A stretch of 64,000 bases of DNA. Origin: Glandiceps talaboti (lineage: Eukaryota; Hemichordata; Enteropneusta; Spengelidae). Under the pieces are notes generated by a model. The model was not told the DNA's origin and searched no databases. It was given only the letters and a program-made list of their open reading frames with translations. Below are positions 19,326-31,920 of the stretch, one piece after another. Both the position numbers and the translations under genes were made by a program. The stretch covers positions 17,216,592 to 17,280,591 of the forward strand of contig NC_135554.1 of NCBI RefSeq assembly GCF_964340395.1, given 5' to 3'. Position 1 is the stretch's first letter; the number at the start of each line of letters is the position of its first letter.

Positions 19326-22300
19326 CCAGACACATACACACAGGTGCACACACTGACACATAGGCAGACCCACTTCCAGACGCATCGTTGTGTACGTGAC
19401 AGAACTGTTTGTATGGTTAGCCATTCAAGAGATATAAATAACATTTATCGCTGTCCAGATTTCAACTTCCCAGTTGTCCCAGTTCTAAAATCATACATGG
19501 CAGAAATCAGTTTAGGTGTATACAGAATCCAGATATGTTTTTTTTCGTAATATCTGTGTTTTCTTTTTCTTCCCTGTTCAGTTCACAAACGGACAGGGAG
19601 ACAGAGAGTAGAGAAAGGGGTGATGTTATACAGCCTGTTACATCGTTAGATACTACCTTTACTTTACAAGGAACAGAATCACAAAGCTCTGCAAAGAAAT
19701 CAAAGACAGCGAGAACAACACAGTCCTTTTTAGCAGAGGTTGATTTGGAAGAAAGAGATGTCGGAAATGGTTTTCTAAGCATCAAACCATCACCGAAATC
19801 ACTACACAGAACAGAGGACCATGAATTGATCAATTCGACTGATGATTCACTGGGTCTGGTTATTGTTGATGAAGAAAAGAGAGTAGCAAGAAGTGTAAGG
19901 TCAAAGGCCAATTCAAGGTCAACGCAAAATGGCGTAAAACAAAAGAAATGGGAAGAAAGAAAGAATAATCGTTCAACGAATGAAAATTATGATAGCGATG
20001 ACTCTGAGTCCCGAAACAAGTCTAGGAGACCCCAGCAGTCAGAAAAAAAGAAGATAGATGGGAAGAGAAGTGATGTGAAGAAATTGGCAGTTGCTAAGAA
20101 ACAAGCAGAGAAGGACGAAGGTAGGATTAAGGATGATTCTGTTCAGTCTGAAGATGAATCATATGAGGATGAGGAAAATGCAGTTGCTAGGCAACAAGAA
20201 GAGTTGAAAAGGAGCAGGGGATTTAAAGGCAACGCGCAGTCTGTTTTGAAGCCAAGGCGGGAACAGAAAAGTACTGGTAGTATTATGCCTGAATATATGT
20301 CTGATGTAGATGGGGAGGAGGAGACAGTTGCTAGGAAACAGGGTGGAAAAAGTGGTAGTAAAGAGAGCAAAGATAAAAAGAGAACTTCTAGAATTTCTAT
20401 TTTCTCTGGCGACACATCTGAAGAAGAAGAAGAAGAGGTTGTAAGGAAAGAGATAACAAGTGGTCAGAAAAAAGGCAGACAGGGAAGATCAAGTATTACA
20501 CAGAAACGTAGTAAGCCTAACTTAGATGAACAGCTCAAATCACAAAATGCTGTATCTGAAGATGAAGATGATGACAATGAGATGGGGAGACAATGGGGGA
20601 AGAAAAACAGTAGTAAATCAAATACTAGATATCAGAAACAGGCGATTCTGGCAAAGTCAAGACGAAAGAAAACTAGTTATTCTGCAGATGAGGAGGAAAT
20701 TGATAACAGACAGAAAGAAAGTTTAAAAAAGAAAAAGACCAGCAAAAGAAGTCCAATGTCAAAATGGACATCTGGACTGAAAAGGACTCACCTACCTGAT
20801 GCTGATGGAGGGGAAGACGAGATAATGAGTGATGTTGACGTGAATCACCAAGACAAGTCTACCATCAGAAAGCAGAAACAAGCAAAGAAACGTACATCAG
20901 TAATCCATACAGAAACTACAGATTCACCAGGTACAACTTCAAAGAGACAATCGTATGTATCACAAACAAAAACTAAGCCATCTCGAAAACGAAAACTTTC
21001 CAAGGATAGCTCATACTTAAATGTGAGTGACATCGGTAATGAAAGTGGAAAAACAGTCCGACAGAGGAAGGTTGTGAAGACGATAGGAAGTGAAGTTCAT
21101 AGTCAGAAAAGAAAACAAGGTCAAAAACGTTCAAAAACGGCGAGGAGGTCTGCAGTTGTGGTTGATGATACAAGTGAAATGGAATCCATGTATGCTGGAG
21201 ATGAGAGGGAAATAAATGATACAAGTACTGGTATACCATCTCATGCTGATGAAGAATTCAATAAATATTCTGAAGAAAGTAATGATAATGAACCTTATGG
21301 TGAGTTAATTTGTAAATTTTGTTTTGTCAATGCCAATGTCAACTTTTCGTAATTAACATGCATTTGAAGGTAAAGTTCAATCAGACATATTAGTACACTT
21401 GATAAGTGCTATCAATCTAAAGGAAAAGTCCAGTCAGACTTATTTCTGCCTTCAGTACACTTGTATTGATTACTGCTATCAACTTAAAGGAAAAGTCCAG
21501 TCAGACTTATTTCTGCCTTTAGTACACTTGTATTGATTACTGCTATCAACCTAAAGGAAAAGTCCAGTCAGACTTATTTCTGCCTTTACTACACTTGTAT
21601 TGATTACTGCTATCAACTTAAAGGAAAAATCCAGTCAGACTTATTTCTGCCTTTAGTACACTTGTATTGATTACTGCTATCAACTTAAAGGAAAAGTCCA
21701 GTAAGACTTATTTCTGCCTTTAGTATACTTGTATTGATTACTGCCATCAACTAATTTAAAGATGATTTTGGTTGAGAAAATAGCACAGGACAATAATATT
21801 TTGTATCAGGTTCTTGCACATCATTTCCTAGTAAGGAATTTATCAATCCATTTTGTCTGGTTTTTGATTTTAGTTGTCTTCAGTGTAAAAATGAAAAATT
21901 GATCACAGTGTGATAACAGTTTGGTAAAAGAAGTTGTTAAGGTTTACATAGATTATATAACAAAATGGTAAGCAAAATATTCTTTGTGTCATAAATTTTG
22001 ATTATTTGTCTTTACTGATGATACAACTTTAATGGTGTGTTTTTAATGTACTTCATCAGGGGAAGAGAAGTCCCAGTCCACACAGATGCGACACAGTAGA
22101 AGACACATACAGCCACCTAATGAGTTCTGGAAAACCACACCAGGAACATCTCTACACAAAGTAGAACCTGTCATCAGCCACAAGACAACGAGAACCAAGA
22201 AAACATTGGCAACTGAAATACAAACATCAGATATACAAAATATGACAGGGAAATCGGGACGAAAAGAACAAGGGAAGAAATACAAGCCAAGGAACAAATT

Positions 22301-25300
22301 ACAAGAAAAAGATGCTAGTGTTACCAAAAAGAACAAGAAGGCAGGACAGGGCAGATTTCCAGCTAACACTAGTGTAACAAAAGTAAGCTCTGGAAAGTCA
22401 AAACAGAAGAATCAAGAGCATTGGAATTCAAAATTAGAACTTTCAGGTATGTATTCAAAGACGAAGAGATTTTCTTGCATTTTTCTTGTTCCACGAAATT
22501 ACAGAAATTATCCTGACTTAGTGATAGTACAGAGCCAATCTGATGCTGAGTATGGTTTGAAAGTGATTCTGTAGCTACACTTTGAGTATGTAAACACTGA
22601 TACATGTAGAAGTATTTCTATAAGCGTTGTACTTTTGTGAGATGATTAATTTCTCTGTTATTTTGATATCAGATCCCTCTGAGCTTTACTCCACACTAAT
22701 GGAAGATCTAGATTCTGGTGAAGAGAACAGTGAAGTAACAGAAATGGATGTTGATGAAGTTGAGGATGCTGACACCAATATGGACCAAGTTGAGGAGTAC
22801 AGTGAGAACAGAGAATCTGACCAAGATGCGGAGCACAGTGAGAACACAGAATCTGACCAAGTTGAGGAGCACAGTGAGAACATAGTTTTAGACCAAGTTG
22901 AGGAGCACAGTGTGACTACAAATTCTGACCAAGTTGAGGAGCACAGTGTGACTACAGATTCTGACCAAGTTGAGGAGCACAGTGTGAACACAGATTCTGA
23001 CCAAGATGAGGAGCACAGTGAGAATCTTAAATACAGGTCTAACGTGACTTCCCAGTCCTCAGTTAGACAGACACTTAAGGAAAGAACACCAAAATCTCAA
23101 CAACGCAGGAAGGATAAACCAAAACCTGGAACACAAGTACAGAAAACTTCACGGTCAAACACAAAGAGAACAAACAAACCACGATCCAGATATGATAGGA
23201 CTGAGTCTGATACAACAATGAATCAATCTGACATGGAGACTGTATCAGCAGTGAAAGGAAAGAATGTGAGAAAAACCAAGAAACAGCTATCAGGCACCTC
23301 AAGTGAGCAGACACATCATCAAACTTCTTACATAAGTGGAAGTCCAGCGCATTATTTCCAAGAGGTTGTTGACCATTCAAATGCATCTACTGTTAAAAAA
23401 AGGAAACCACGTAAAGCGAAAATAAGTAAGTTGATTATGTTGTTTTCAAAATGCATGTAGACAAAATGCAGGTTTTTTTTTTTTTTTTTGAGAATGTGGC
23501 AGTTGAACGTATTCTATTGATAAGGGCATTTCTCATGACCCTATTCAATCCTATATTTCTTCAATCTGGTGAAAGTTTTTATAAAAAATGATGCCCTCTA
23601 TGGCAGGATTAGAAAAAACTTGCATGACTGATTGTCAGATGTCAACTCCACAAGCTCATAGCTGAGTGAAAATTATCATTTATTGCTGAAATTCAATAAA
23701 CCAAATTGTTCAAAGTTACCTTCTGATTTCTTTCCTTCTGAGATATTTGTTATTGTACGTACGATAACAAACTTTTAAAACACTTTTTAGCTTTTTGCAA
23801 TGTATTGAGTTCCAAATACTTGTGCCACATTGATTTTTAAAGTAGGAGGCCATGATAAAATTGTTTTATACGACACTTAACATTCAACTGAAGCTTTTTC
23901 CCTTCTCATCACAATCATTTATAGTATCCATATCCACTATAATCCAGTGTGAAAAGTTTGTGATTGTAACACTTCAGTTGGATGTTAAGCTTTGCAAATA
24001 AAAAAATCCAAAATAAATACCCAATCCTCATCCATATAGCCACTTTAAGCGTAAATCTGCCGAAAAAATTAAATGGCAAGATATGGTTTAAAGTAAAATT
24101 TTGATTTGAATATTAGACTGTACATAACCATATTATTTTACTTTCAGTTTCGCCACGGATAGGCACACCTGGGTTACGTCGCAGCAAAAGAACTAGGGTG
24201 TCCAACTTGAAGTGGTGGGAGAATGAAAGGCTTGTGTATAAGAAACGTGAATCAGGTGGATTCGCCATCTGCAAAATACAGACACCAGTAGAAACAGAAG
24301 CTGACAGAAAAAGACGTCGGGGATACAAAAAAGGTAATAGATGTTCGTTACTACTTTTGATAATACCAGAGAAACATTTCTGACCTTTTCAAGTGTAATA
24401 GGCTGAGGTTATAAGCTTTTTTTGACTCAAGTGAAAATGCTTACCTAAAACCTTACAACATTAGTAATTGAGACTGATTTTCAAAGAGAGGTGCAAACTA
24501 AATCTATTGTTCTTCAATGTGGTAGATTACACAAGTGAGTGATAGTGGTTCTTCTGTTTGAGCAATTCTTATCACCCTGTGATCAAGATAGTGTAAACAA
24601 TTGGAAGTCCCAAATTAGTATACTGCAAGTTGATGATGGAACCCTCTGTCAATAAAACTCTGTGATGCCTCCCTGAGACTACGTGTATAATTAAACCAAC
24701 ATCCATTCAGTAGCTTATCACTGTTGTATTAACATGCTGCCACAGTAGTTTTAGTTTGTGTCAATCTTAGTAAACCAAAAGCTCCATTGCCAAGGTAATA
24801 ATTAAGCTTTTTTGACTATAATGTTATTGTCGATGCATTCCTTTGATGACACTAACAAGTCATCTGCTGACATTGTTAGCACAGTTAATGGCGTAATACT
24901 ATGACAGAACCCCAGTGTGGCGAACCCCAAGTGCAAGTGTGGCGTACTTGGGGGTATTTACACTCATGCTTGCAGTGTTCTCTGCAGCAGTACTTTCTTG
25001 AGCGTAGTGAGTGATGGGGCAGCAGAAAACACAAAGACAATGTCAAATTATTAATATGGAACAACCCATAACAAAATCAGAGTATGTTTTTAGCTCCGCT
25101 GTCAGCGAAAGCTGAAAGCGTAGCTTTAGGTATAGGTGGGTATTGAGGTATAGAGAGTAGAGTGAATCATAGGTGTCCGTCAAACTTTTATATTTTTACT
25201 ATCTACTCCGGAAGTGACAGTCGGAATTCTTCGATATTTGGTGTGCATGTTCCCTGGGGGGAGGCTATTCAGATTTGTTCATGCCAAGTTGATCTGTGCC

Positions 25301-28113
25301 ATTTTCAATTTTTTATGATTTTTTTTCATAAAATGTCATTTTCATCAACTCCTTGAAAACCTCTTATTAGATTGCTTTGATATCTGGCGTGTTGATGCGC
25401 AGGGGGTAGCTTACTCAGATTTGTTAATTTCAAGTCAGCACATCCTCATTTTTATTTTTTATGATTTTTTTTTTGTAATTTGAAAAAAAAATGAATATGT
25501 TAATGAGCATAATGACCGACGCCATATTGGAAATCAGTCGACGAGACTTTAAGTAAACTGCCACTTTTCAAAAGACACTATTGACGTCAAACAAGCAATG
25601 TAATATGTGCTATAGTCATAATTCTACGCATTGGGCGCCCAAATGACAAGCGTTTGTTCGAAACAGGGTTGTAAACTTCAAATCCAATTCTGCACCCTTC
25701 TACATAATCAGCCAGTCCGCAACATCCTCATTTGCATACTCTATCCTGATTCGACCAGAAGCTGTAGGTGACCTCATTTGACCGAGCGATTTTCCACAGC
25801 AAGTATCTTGAGTATCAACATAGTAGGACGTTCTTGGTACTCACTAAAATCACACTTCAGACCCACTATAAAAGTGTGATGTTTTCAGATAACATGTAAC
25901 TTGTGGTTAATTCTATATTGTCGTGCAATTTGGAATGACAGTGAACCAGAATTCAGACAACTTGCGTAAGGAAGGGCATGCCAGGCATGCGGTTGAAGTT
26001 ATGGCCGACAGTTCACATGTAAAGTTAAACGACATGAACGTGTCTTGCCTTTCCAAAATGCAAATATTTGGCAAGTAAAAATAATGAAAATAATTACAAC
26101 TTTAATTTGGCTTCAGACTTTGCATTATGTTTTGCGTATCTTTCCCCGTTTTACATGTAAATCCGAAAAGGTTCTCTCTCATCATGTCATCAGTGTCAGT
26201 GATCATACCGCGCGGGGCTGCTTTGAGTACGAGCGAAGTGAGGCATGTTGAGGTATTTTGTTGAGAATTATAAATATTGCGAAATGTCAAGTACAAGGTT
26301 TAAATACAATGGAATGATGAAAAAAATGGCAGAGTCTGCTGACAGGCGCCGGTCACAAGAAACACTGTGAATTAAAAGATTTTGTGCAATTTTTCATAAC
26401 AGTAGATTTTTGTCATAAAATGGTGACTATGGTATAAAAGTACAATACATTACCAACTTCTGTGTAAAATGTGTTTTATAGTGAGTCATCATATGAAACC
26501 ACTAACCACTTTATTGCATCGCTAAAACAAAACTGCATAGTGAAGAGCTGAAGACCTGAACCACTTCTACATGTCACCAAAATAAAAAATTAAATTAAAA
26601 AAAAAAACAGCGGAGCTATTCTGACCGATAGGTCGCTTGTTAAAATTATATCATGACTTATTAACAAGACTGAAGTACAACAACTAGAAAAAGTCATGAT
26701 TATATGATTGAAGATATTGATTGACTAGTGTTTATCTCTACACATAGCGAAAGTAGTCAAGAAACCAGCTAATCTATCCATTCATGAAGAACAAGGTGAT
26801 TCTTATGAAGAAGATGAAGGTCACATGATTACTATAATAGATAGCTTTACCAATGCTGAAGTGGAAATAGGTAAATAGTGTACACATGTTAACTGTCAAT
26901 GACGGTGACAGCAAACATCAGTTCCTCCTCGGACCCCCTGATCACCCCAAAACCAACCTATTTCCCTTGGGCCAAGGCCCTCAGGAAATAGATTTGTTTT
27001 GAGGTGATCAACAGGCCCTTGAGGGGAACGGATATCTGCTGTTGCCCAAATAAATTGTGGTGGCGACTTCACTTGTTCATGAACAGAGCATTTCTTTCAT
27101 GACGGAAGTTATTCTAGTAGGGGGGAGGGTTGTCGAAGAGACACAATACCTGTTGTGTGGAGAAACTGGGAAAGGACCTGTTACTAAGGTTCCAATAAAA
27201 AGTAGATAGGGAGGAGAAAAAGGAGAGGCACAGAAACATGAAGAAGATGATTTTTTATTACTTTTTTTTTTTAAATGGACCAACCAACCAATAGTTGCTA
27301 TGGAAAAGTAATAAGAAACAAAAAAAAAAGTGGGTCACCCTAAACTTAAAAACCCACTTCTTATTATCTGATTGTATTATTGACAGATTGCATAAGACCA
27401 GAGTCAGACCTGATATTCCTTGGGCCGTCGGGGAAAGAAGCCACAGATGATGATTCCTTAGCAGTGTCCAAAGCGTTTACAACTGACAAGTTTGCCATGG
27501 GTTATCTTGTCCTGAGACCCTTACAGGAGAAACCCACACAGTATGTGCGTTCAGACACTGTCGCTTTCAAAATAGACGCAGGCAAGATACGGGTACAGAT
27601 ACATCAAACAAAACTGGTCTTGCAGGCAGGAGATTTCTTTTATGTCCCAACAGGTAAACAGATAGTCTAGTTCCTGATGACTGTATACCGATTTTACACT
27701 ACGTTATCTTCATACATTACGTATAGTCAATCTCGTTACTCAAGGCGTTACATGTGCTTCAACCCCATGCTGGGCGAATTGCAAACAGCACATGTCAGTA
27801 GTAATCCATCACAAATTGGCGATTGAAATGTTTATGTAATTCTACTTATTGATTTGATATATACAATTTCTTCATCTGGAAAGGAAGACACCACCATCTT
27901 CTACTGTACTGTGCCTGTATATGTCCAGTTGTACCATAGTGGACAGTAGGCGTATGTTTGTTCTTTTACATACAGCAACTGTGTCGGTAGTGTACATTCA
28001 CAGTGTAACATAGCGTGTGTTATTTCTCTCCAGGAAACTCATACTCATTGAAGAACTTGAGAAAAGATGAAGCCAGGTTGTCTTTTGTACAGTTGAAGAA
28101 CACAAATAGTTGA
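13376..28113 (+). CDS. CENPC: Centromere protein C (13 coding exons)
   Basis: This protein links CENP-A nucleosomes to the outer kinetochore. Exons: 13376-13443, 15770-15823, 16727-16812, 17111-17211, 17961-18196, 19025-19129, 19582-21299, 22060-22446, 22673-23425, 24148-24333, 26748-26870, 27387-27653, 28034-28113. From exon 3 on, all phases join; the total is about 1387 aa, longer than human CENP-C (943). Seen: a basic/acidic N-terminus (GRRTGVPLNVNARKD), a Lys/Ser/Glu-rich 573-codon exon 7, a central nucleosome-binding-like motif RHSRRHIQPPNEFWK (about residue 790), a 12-aa acidic repeat (about 956-1039), the CENP-C motif LRRSKRTRV..LKWW (about 1180), and a cupin (about 1275-1387, with DFFYVPTGNSYSLKNLR). 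The start is uncertain: ATG 13376 with acceptor 15770, or ATG 13398 with acceptor 15775, keep the same downstream frame. The first has the better initiation context. Confidence 0.93.
14060..14420. mobile_element. Palindromic element (family also at 46985-47195)
   Basis: The word AGATATGTTTCAGAATAC with CTGACATATTTGGCCGA at 14068-14122 recurs inverted at about 14350-14412, giving arms of about 60 bp around a 230-bp centre. A related sequence (GTTATGTCTCAGAATA, then GCCAACTATATATGAAAGG) lies at 46995-47090. It sits in CENPC intron 1 and has no coding capacity. Confidence 0.6.
14460..14520. repeat. Small hairpin
   Basis: TGGTGTTACTATCT and its reverse complement AGATAGTAACACCA are separated by about 25 bases. 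It adjoins the palindromic element at 14060-14420 in CENPC intron 1. Confidence 0.45.
14850..15100. repeat. Dispersed repeat with an inverted copy at about 24560-24800
   Basis: Shared words include TTGGTTTAATTAT, GACTTCCA and CACTATCTTGATCACAGGGTG at about 14851-14952, and TTTGTAAACCAAAAGC at about 15046. They appear in inverted order at about 24575-24785 (ACCCTGTGATCAAGATAGTG, TTAGTAAACCAAAAGC). Both copies are in CENPC introns. Neither contains a credible ORF, so this is a non-autonomous element of unknown class. Confidence 0.5.
15165..15430. repeat. Probable dispersed repeat, unclassified
   Basis: The segment starting GGGCTCGAAATTAACGATAG resembles repeats common in invertebrate genomes. 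I cannot delimit it from this window alone, because no second copy was found here. It lies in CENPC intron 1. Confidence 0.25.
16290..16490. mobile_element. Half copy of the CATAAACT MITE family
   Basis: The stretch with CCACAGCAAATATACTCTAT, GGCACAAGATCAACTTGATG and TTATGAAAATGACTTCATTT matches the right half of the full element at 55429-55869. The left half is not recognisable. It lies in CENPC intron 2. Confidence 0.6.
18370..18795. mobile_element. Palindromic MITE with about 45-bp arms
   Basis: Left arm AATGATGTTGGCTTGGTGTT (about 18397-18440) is repeated inverted at about 18750-18793 (AACACCAAGCCGACATCATT). Part of the left arm is also duplicated directly at about 18371-18394. The centre is non-coding. 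It lies in CENPC intron 5 (18197-19024). Confidence 0.65.
19261..19323. repeat. (CA)n microsatellite
   Basis: About 31 uninterrupted CA units lie in CENPC intron 6 (19130-19581). Confidence 0.97.
21368..21756. repeat. 67-bp tandem array, second locus
   Basis: About six copies of the same 67-bp unit found at 1033-1501 lie here, in CENPC intron 7 (21300-22059). The sequence after the array (GAGAAAATAGCAC, about 21774) resembles that after the first array (GATAAAATAGCAT, about 1520), so both are copies of one element family. No inverted right end was recognised at this locus. Confidence 0.8.
22783..23034 (+). repeat. In-frame 36-bp (12-aa) coding repeat in CENPC exon 9
   Basis: There are seven tandem units based on DQVEEHSVTTDS. 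Variation includes DQDAEHSENTES and DQDEEHSENLKY. Every unit keeps the frame. It is strongly acidic and lies between the central motif and the CENP-C motif. Confidence 0.95.
23874..23992. mobile_element. Small palindromic element
   Basis: CTTAACATTCAACTGAAG at about 23876 pairs with CTTCAGTTGGATGTTAAG at about 23972, with further partial pairing inside (CACAATC/GATTGT). It lies in CENPC intron 9 (23426-24147). Confidence 0.55.
25091..26618. mobile_element. 1.5-kb element with TAGCTCCGCTG termini
   Basis: The left end TAGCTCCGCTGTCAGC at 25091 is matched by the inverted CAGCGGAGCTA at 26608-26618, flanked by TA as in Tc1/mariner-like insertions. No transposase ORF is visible inside; the ORFs at 25162 and 26045 are short and unrecognised. 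It fills most of CENPC intron 10 (24334-26747) and ends 129 bp before exon 11. Confidence 0.6.
26888..27052. mobile_element. Palindromic element in CENPC intron 11
   Basis: Arms of about 60 bp pair around a short loop. GACAGCAAACATCAGTTCC pairs with the region of GGAACGGATATCTGCTGTTG, and TGATCACC with GGTGATCA. It starts 18 bp after the exon 11 donor. Confidence 0.65.
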
Positions 28114-28153
28114 GGTTGATGTATGTGTTGAAAAGCACACATGGAGTTGATCA

Positions 28154-28309
<156 letters not shown>

Positions 28310-28800
28310 GAGGGGAAGAGGGGGGGGCAGGCATGTGGATTCTGGGACAATTTAAGATTTAGTCATTTTTAAAGAAGTGTACGCAAAGTTGAATTTACCA
28401 GACTATTAATGATAAATTGTGATAAATGGCAACGATGAAATCTGTGTACAAATAATATCCTATTAACCACAATTTACATTTAACAAAATGATGCTACCCG
28501 TCATACTGACTTTTATGTGAAAAATAAGTGTCAACTATGAAATACACATAATGTGATGAGTTTTTTTTTTAAATTCTGTCTGTTTCTATGTCTGTCTGTC
28601 TGTCTGTCTGGTTTCAGCATTCTTCACAACAAACTGTCTTCTTTCCCCTAAAAACACTGCCACGTGTAAAATATCTTTTATCTAAAATATATTAGTTTTT
28701 CGTTGATTTGGAGTGTGCAGGATCTTTGCTATGACCTGTGACCTTTGTACTGGTAGAGGACTAGGTATACCAGTCACTGTGTATTTGTATGATGTGAATT

Positions 28801-28806
28801 AATAAA
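28801..28806 (+). other. Candidate CENPC polyadenylation signal
   Basis: A canonical AATAAA lies about 690 bp after the CENPC stop codon and is the first good one found downstream. The 3' UTR would be about 28114-28825. Confidence 0.5.
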
Positions 28807-28825
28807 GACATTGCCACTCGAACTC

Positions 28826-31300
28826 ATGCGTGATAATATTTGGGAGGGGGGGGGGGGTTCTGACAGTTTCCTTCTAAAGCCTTGGTAAACTTTCTTGTGA
28901 ACAAAATCGTGCTTTGGTAAATTCATAGTTGTGATTTTATCATGTGATAAAAGTAATACGATTTTGAAGAGTTATTACATATGGCCAATGGCAGAGAGGG
29001 TAAATCTGGGTAAATTTATCATGGACATACTGTTATGCTTTGATTACGTACGTACGGACACCCCTAGTCTGAAAGGTCCAGTCATCGATCCGCTTATGTA
29101 ACCATCCCCTACCGATGTCTGGACAGCAACTGTCCTCGCCACCAAGATGTTTTTGCCACCAATCACAGCATATTATCCCATAGACCCTCCACCAGTTGGG
29201 TGGAGGGTCTATGACTATCCAGTATATTGACTCAGTACTAAAACATTCACACAGTATAATGAGTGTTTGATCAAACCAGTCTAGTATGACAGACATTCAG
29301 GTGTTGGTGAGACATTACATAAGCGGAAACAGCGACAAGAGCTTTCACGCAGGCTAGTACGCGCGATGATTTGAATGGTAGACGTACGTTTCAGGTTTGG
29401 CATGCGTTCTCGAATATCGCCCACACGCGATGAATTAATCTAACCTCTTGTTTTTATGCATTTGCCCGGTACATCCAGATGATGACAATACCCTATTGAT
29501 TCTCTAGAATATGTTGATTTACGTACAAGTCACTATGAGTTGCATGTTTGGATATTAGATTCTTGCCTTGGTTTTAGTGATTAAAAAGACATTTACATTA
29601 ACAAAGCGATGGTTAGAGATATATGGAGAAAAGATGTGACTTGTAAAAAGGCACTGTAAAAAAAAAGTTCCAAAGTTTAATGTTCGTTATATATTTCCTT
29701 AAAGGGAAAATATTCAATATATTTTCAAAATTGCATAAAGATGCATATTTTATGCGATAGAATTATATGACTTCAAGAAAATGAGTATATTTATCTCATC
29801 TCACGCCATACCAATACATCTATGTTTGAACACAGACGTAATTGCAAATAATTCATTAGTACACTTCACGAACCTAGTAACTGAGAAATACTGAAGAGAC
29901 GTGGCAGATTACAGTTAGCAATTCATTGACAAAAATATGTTGTCCTGTCCCTGATAGGTTCAAATCCATGTTACATGTAAAAACAAAAAAAACATTGGCA
30001 AACGTCCGTACTTCTTTAGGGTAACCGACCCCCCCCCCCCCCCTTCGTATCGTAAAGCTACCGACATCTTTTTAAAACGCGCGCCACTTAGAAATATACG
30101 CACCCGATTATTAAGGGGTTCCACGCTACCGCCTAAGCTCAGCGGGCTTCTTCTAAAAGAACAGATTTATGATTTTCGAGAATGTAAGTGGAATATTGGG
30201 GTGCGTGCGTGAATGCGCACGCATGTGGTGTGTGTGTGTGTTTGTTGGCAGTTGTTTATTGTAAATTTACATAGACATTCATGTTTAAATGGTTTGACAC
30301 GCTCACATTCGGACACCAACGTAGTTTTTCATCTAAGCTTTAACAATAGATAATTCTCGTGTCTTTCTATACGTAGACTGGACTGTCAGACATGTGTCTT
30401 TCCGCAATCGTCGACCTCCTCTCTCCGAGGGGTTGACCTATGTGTGAGGGCGCCCTGTCATGGCATACCTTACAACCTAGGCTATACGTAAGCGTCCCGG
30501 CCGGGAGGGCAAATCGTGCATACATTCCTCAGACCATGATATAAGGTTGTCCAAATATATACTACTAAAGTATTTAATCAGTTATATTTTTGATCAGTTA
30601 CTTGAATGTATGGTTAAGGTAGACATGAATTACAAAGACGATGTAGATCTGTGGAATGAAAAAAATCCATAACAAAGTTTCTATGGTTGACCGTCAAATG
30701 GCCCGGATGTAGACGGAGCTGTCATGAATAAACCAGGGTTGATTTAAAGGGGTGCTTTTCTAGGAAATAAAGCTATTTTCATAAACTTTGGGTACTAGGT
30801 AGTCATTTCGTGATTTGACATCACTTAAATTTCACTCGATTACCAAGAATTAACACCAAATTGAAATACTATTTCACTCCCATTGTTCTCTTACTGGTCC
30901 ACTGTTGCGGCATCTCACTTAGACATACTTATGTATCAGTTGAACAATGAATATTCATGACTATTTATCAGAAGGTAATCAACACTTACGATAATGTACA
31001 TTGTAATACTAGTATTTCTCTAATTCGATATACAATCGATTGAATTAAATAAATATCATGTTATATAAAAAAATTGTGTCAGTTATTAAGAATTTCAAAT
31101 TTATTCTCCTGTAGCCCTTTCTAATTTCAGCAATGATAATGCGATCTCTAAAATTAATGCACATATATGATAAAATATGATATTAAATGTACCGATTCGA
31201 TATTATATATATCTAGATACACGTAGAATCATTCCTTATATAGTGGGATCCATTGATTGGATTATGTACACCATGTGTAAAGCCATAGACCTATCATACA
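28826..31300. other. Intergenic, no gene seen
   Basis: This stretch contains poly-G and poly-C runs (about 28843 and 30030), a near-perfect 15-bp hairpin at 29176-29211 (ATAGACCCTCCACC and its complement), and a fragment of the CATAAACT MITE family at about 30750-30830. The minus-strand ORF at 29033-29296 spans the hairpin and has no recognisable domain. Confidence 0.4.
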
Positions 31301-31302
31301 AC

Positions 31303-31448
31303 TAGTATGGTAAGCCGTTCAGGTCAATTCCATCGACAAACTACACATACGGTAAGTTGAAATTAGTTTGTCACTCCGAAAAGTATAAAATACTATAGCT
31401 AAATAAGAATGACGACACCTTTGGCCTGAACGGCTTGCCATAAACTAG
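31303..31448. mobile_element. Short palindromic element
   Basis: ATGGTAAGCCGTTCAGG at about 31307 pairs with CCTGAACGGCTTGCCAT at about 31425. Both ends are flanked by ACTAGT, a possible target duplication. The element is about 135 bp and non-coding. Confidence 0.6.
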
Positions 31449-31920
31449 TGTCTTAATCAAACGATTTTTTTAAAAAAGAATACTATTTTCAGCAACTCTT
31501 ATGAAAATAATTAAGGATGGACGTAATCACACGGTATTTTTTGTAACAATTTTCTATACTGGTGAAAAGCGCCTTTGGATTACTGAGGTAGTACGGAGTT
31601 GTATAGATTATCACGGAGAGTATCCGTCCAACTTGCTGTCACCAATCGAAGTATCAGTACTCATATGATCGTGGGTGATACTTCCATGTTTGTACGTAGC
31701 ATTACCAATCAATATATCCAAAGAGACTCGAAGTATGCCGGGTGACGTGTATCCATTTCGTTGTGAAATGGTCGGCACGTCAGTCAGTTTATGTTCTTGA
31801 CATCATTCAAGAAGGAAATATCCGTGGGAATATTATAGGAGAGTAGTACTACATTATCCAAAACATTTTACGCCAACATTTTTAATCGTTAACAGACATC
31901 CAATAAAGAAATCGCTTTTA

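Noticed and set aside
29033-29296. 87-codon minus-strand ORF with many W and C
   Set aside because: It spans a near-perfect hairpin at 29176-29211 and has no family signature.
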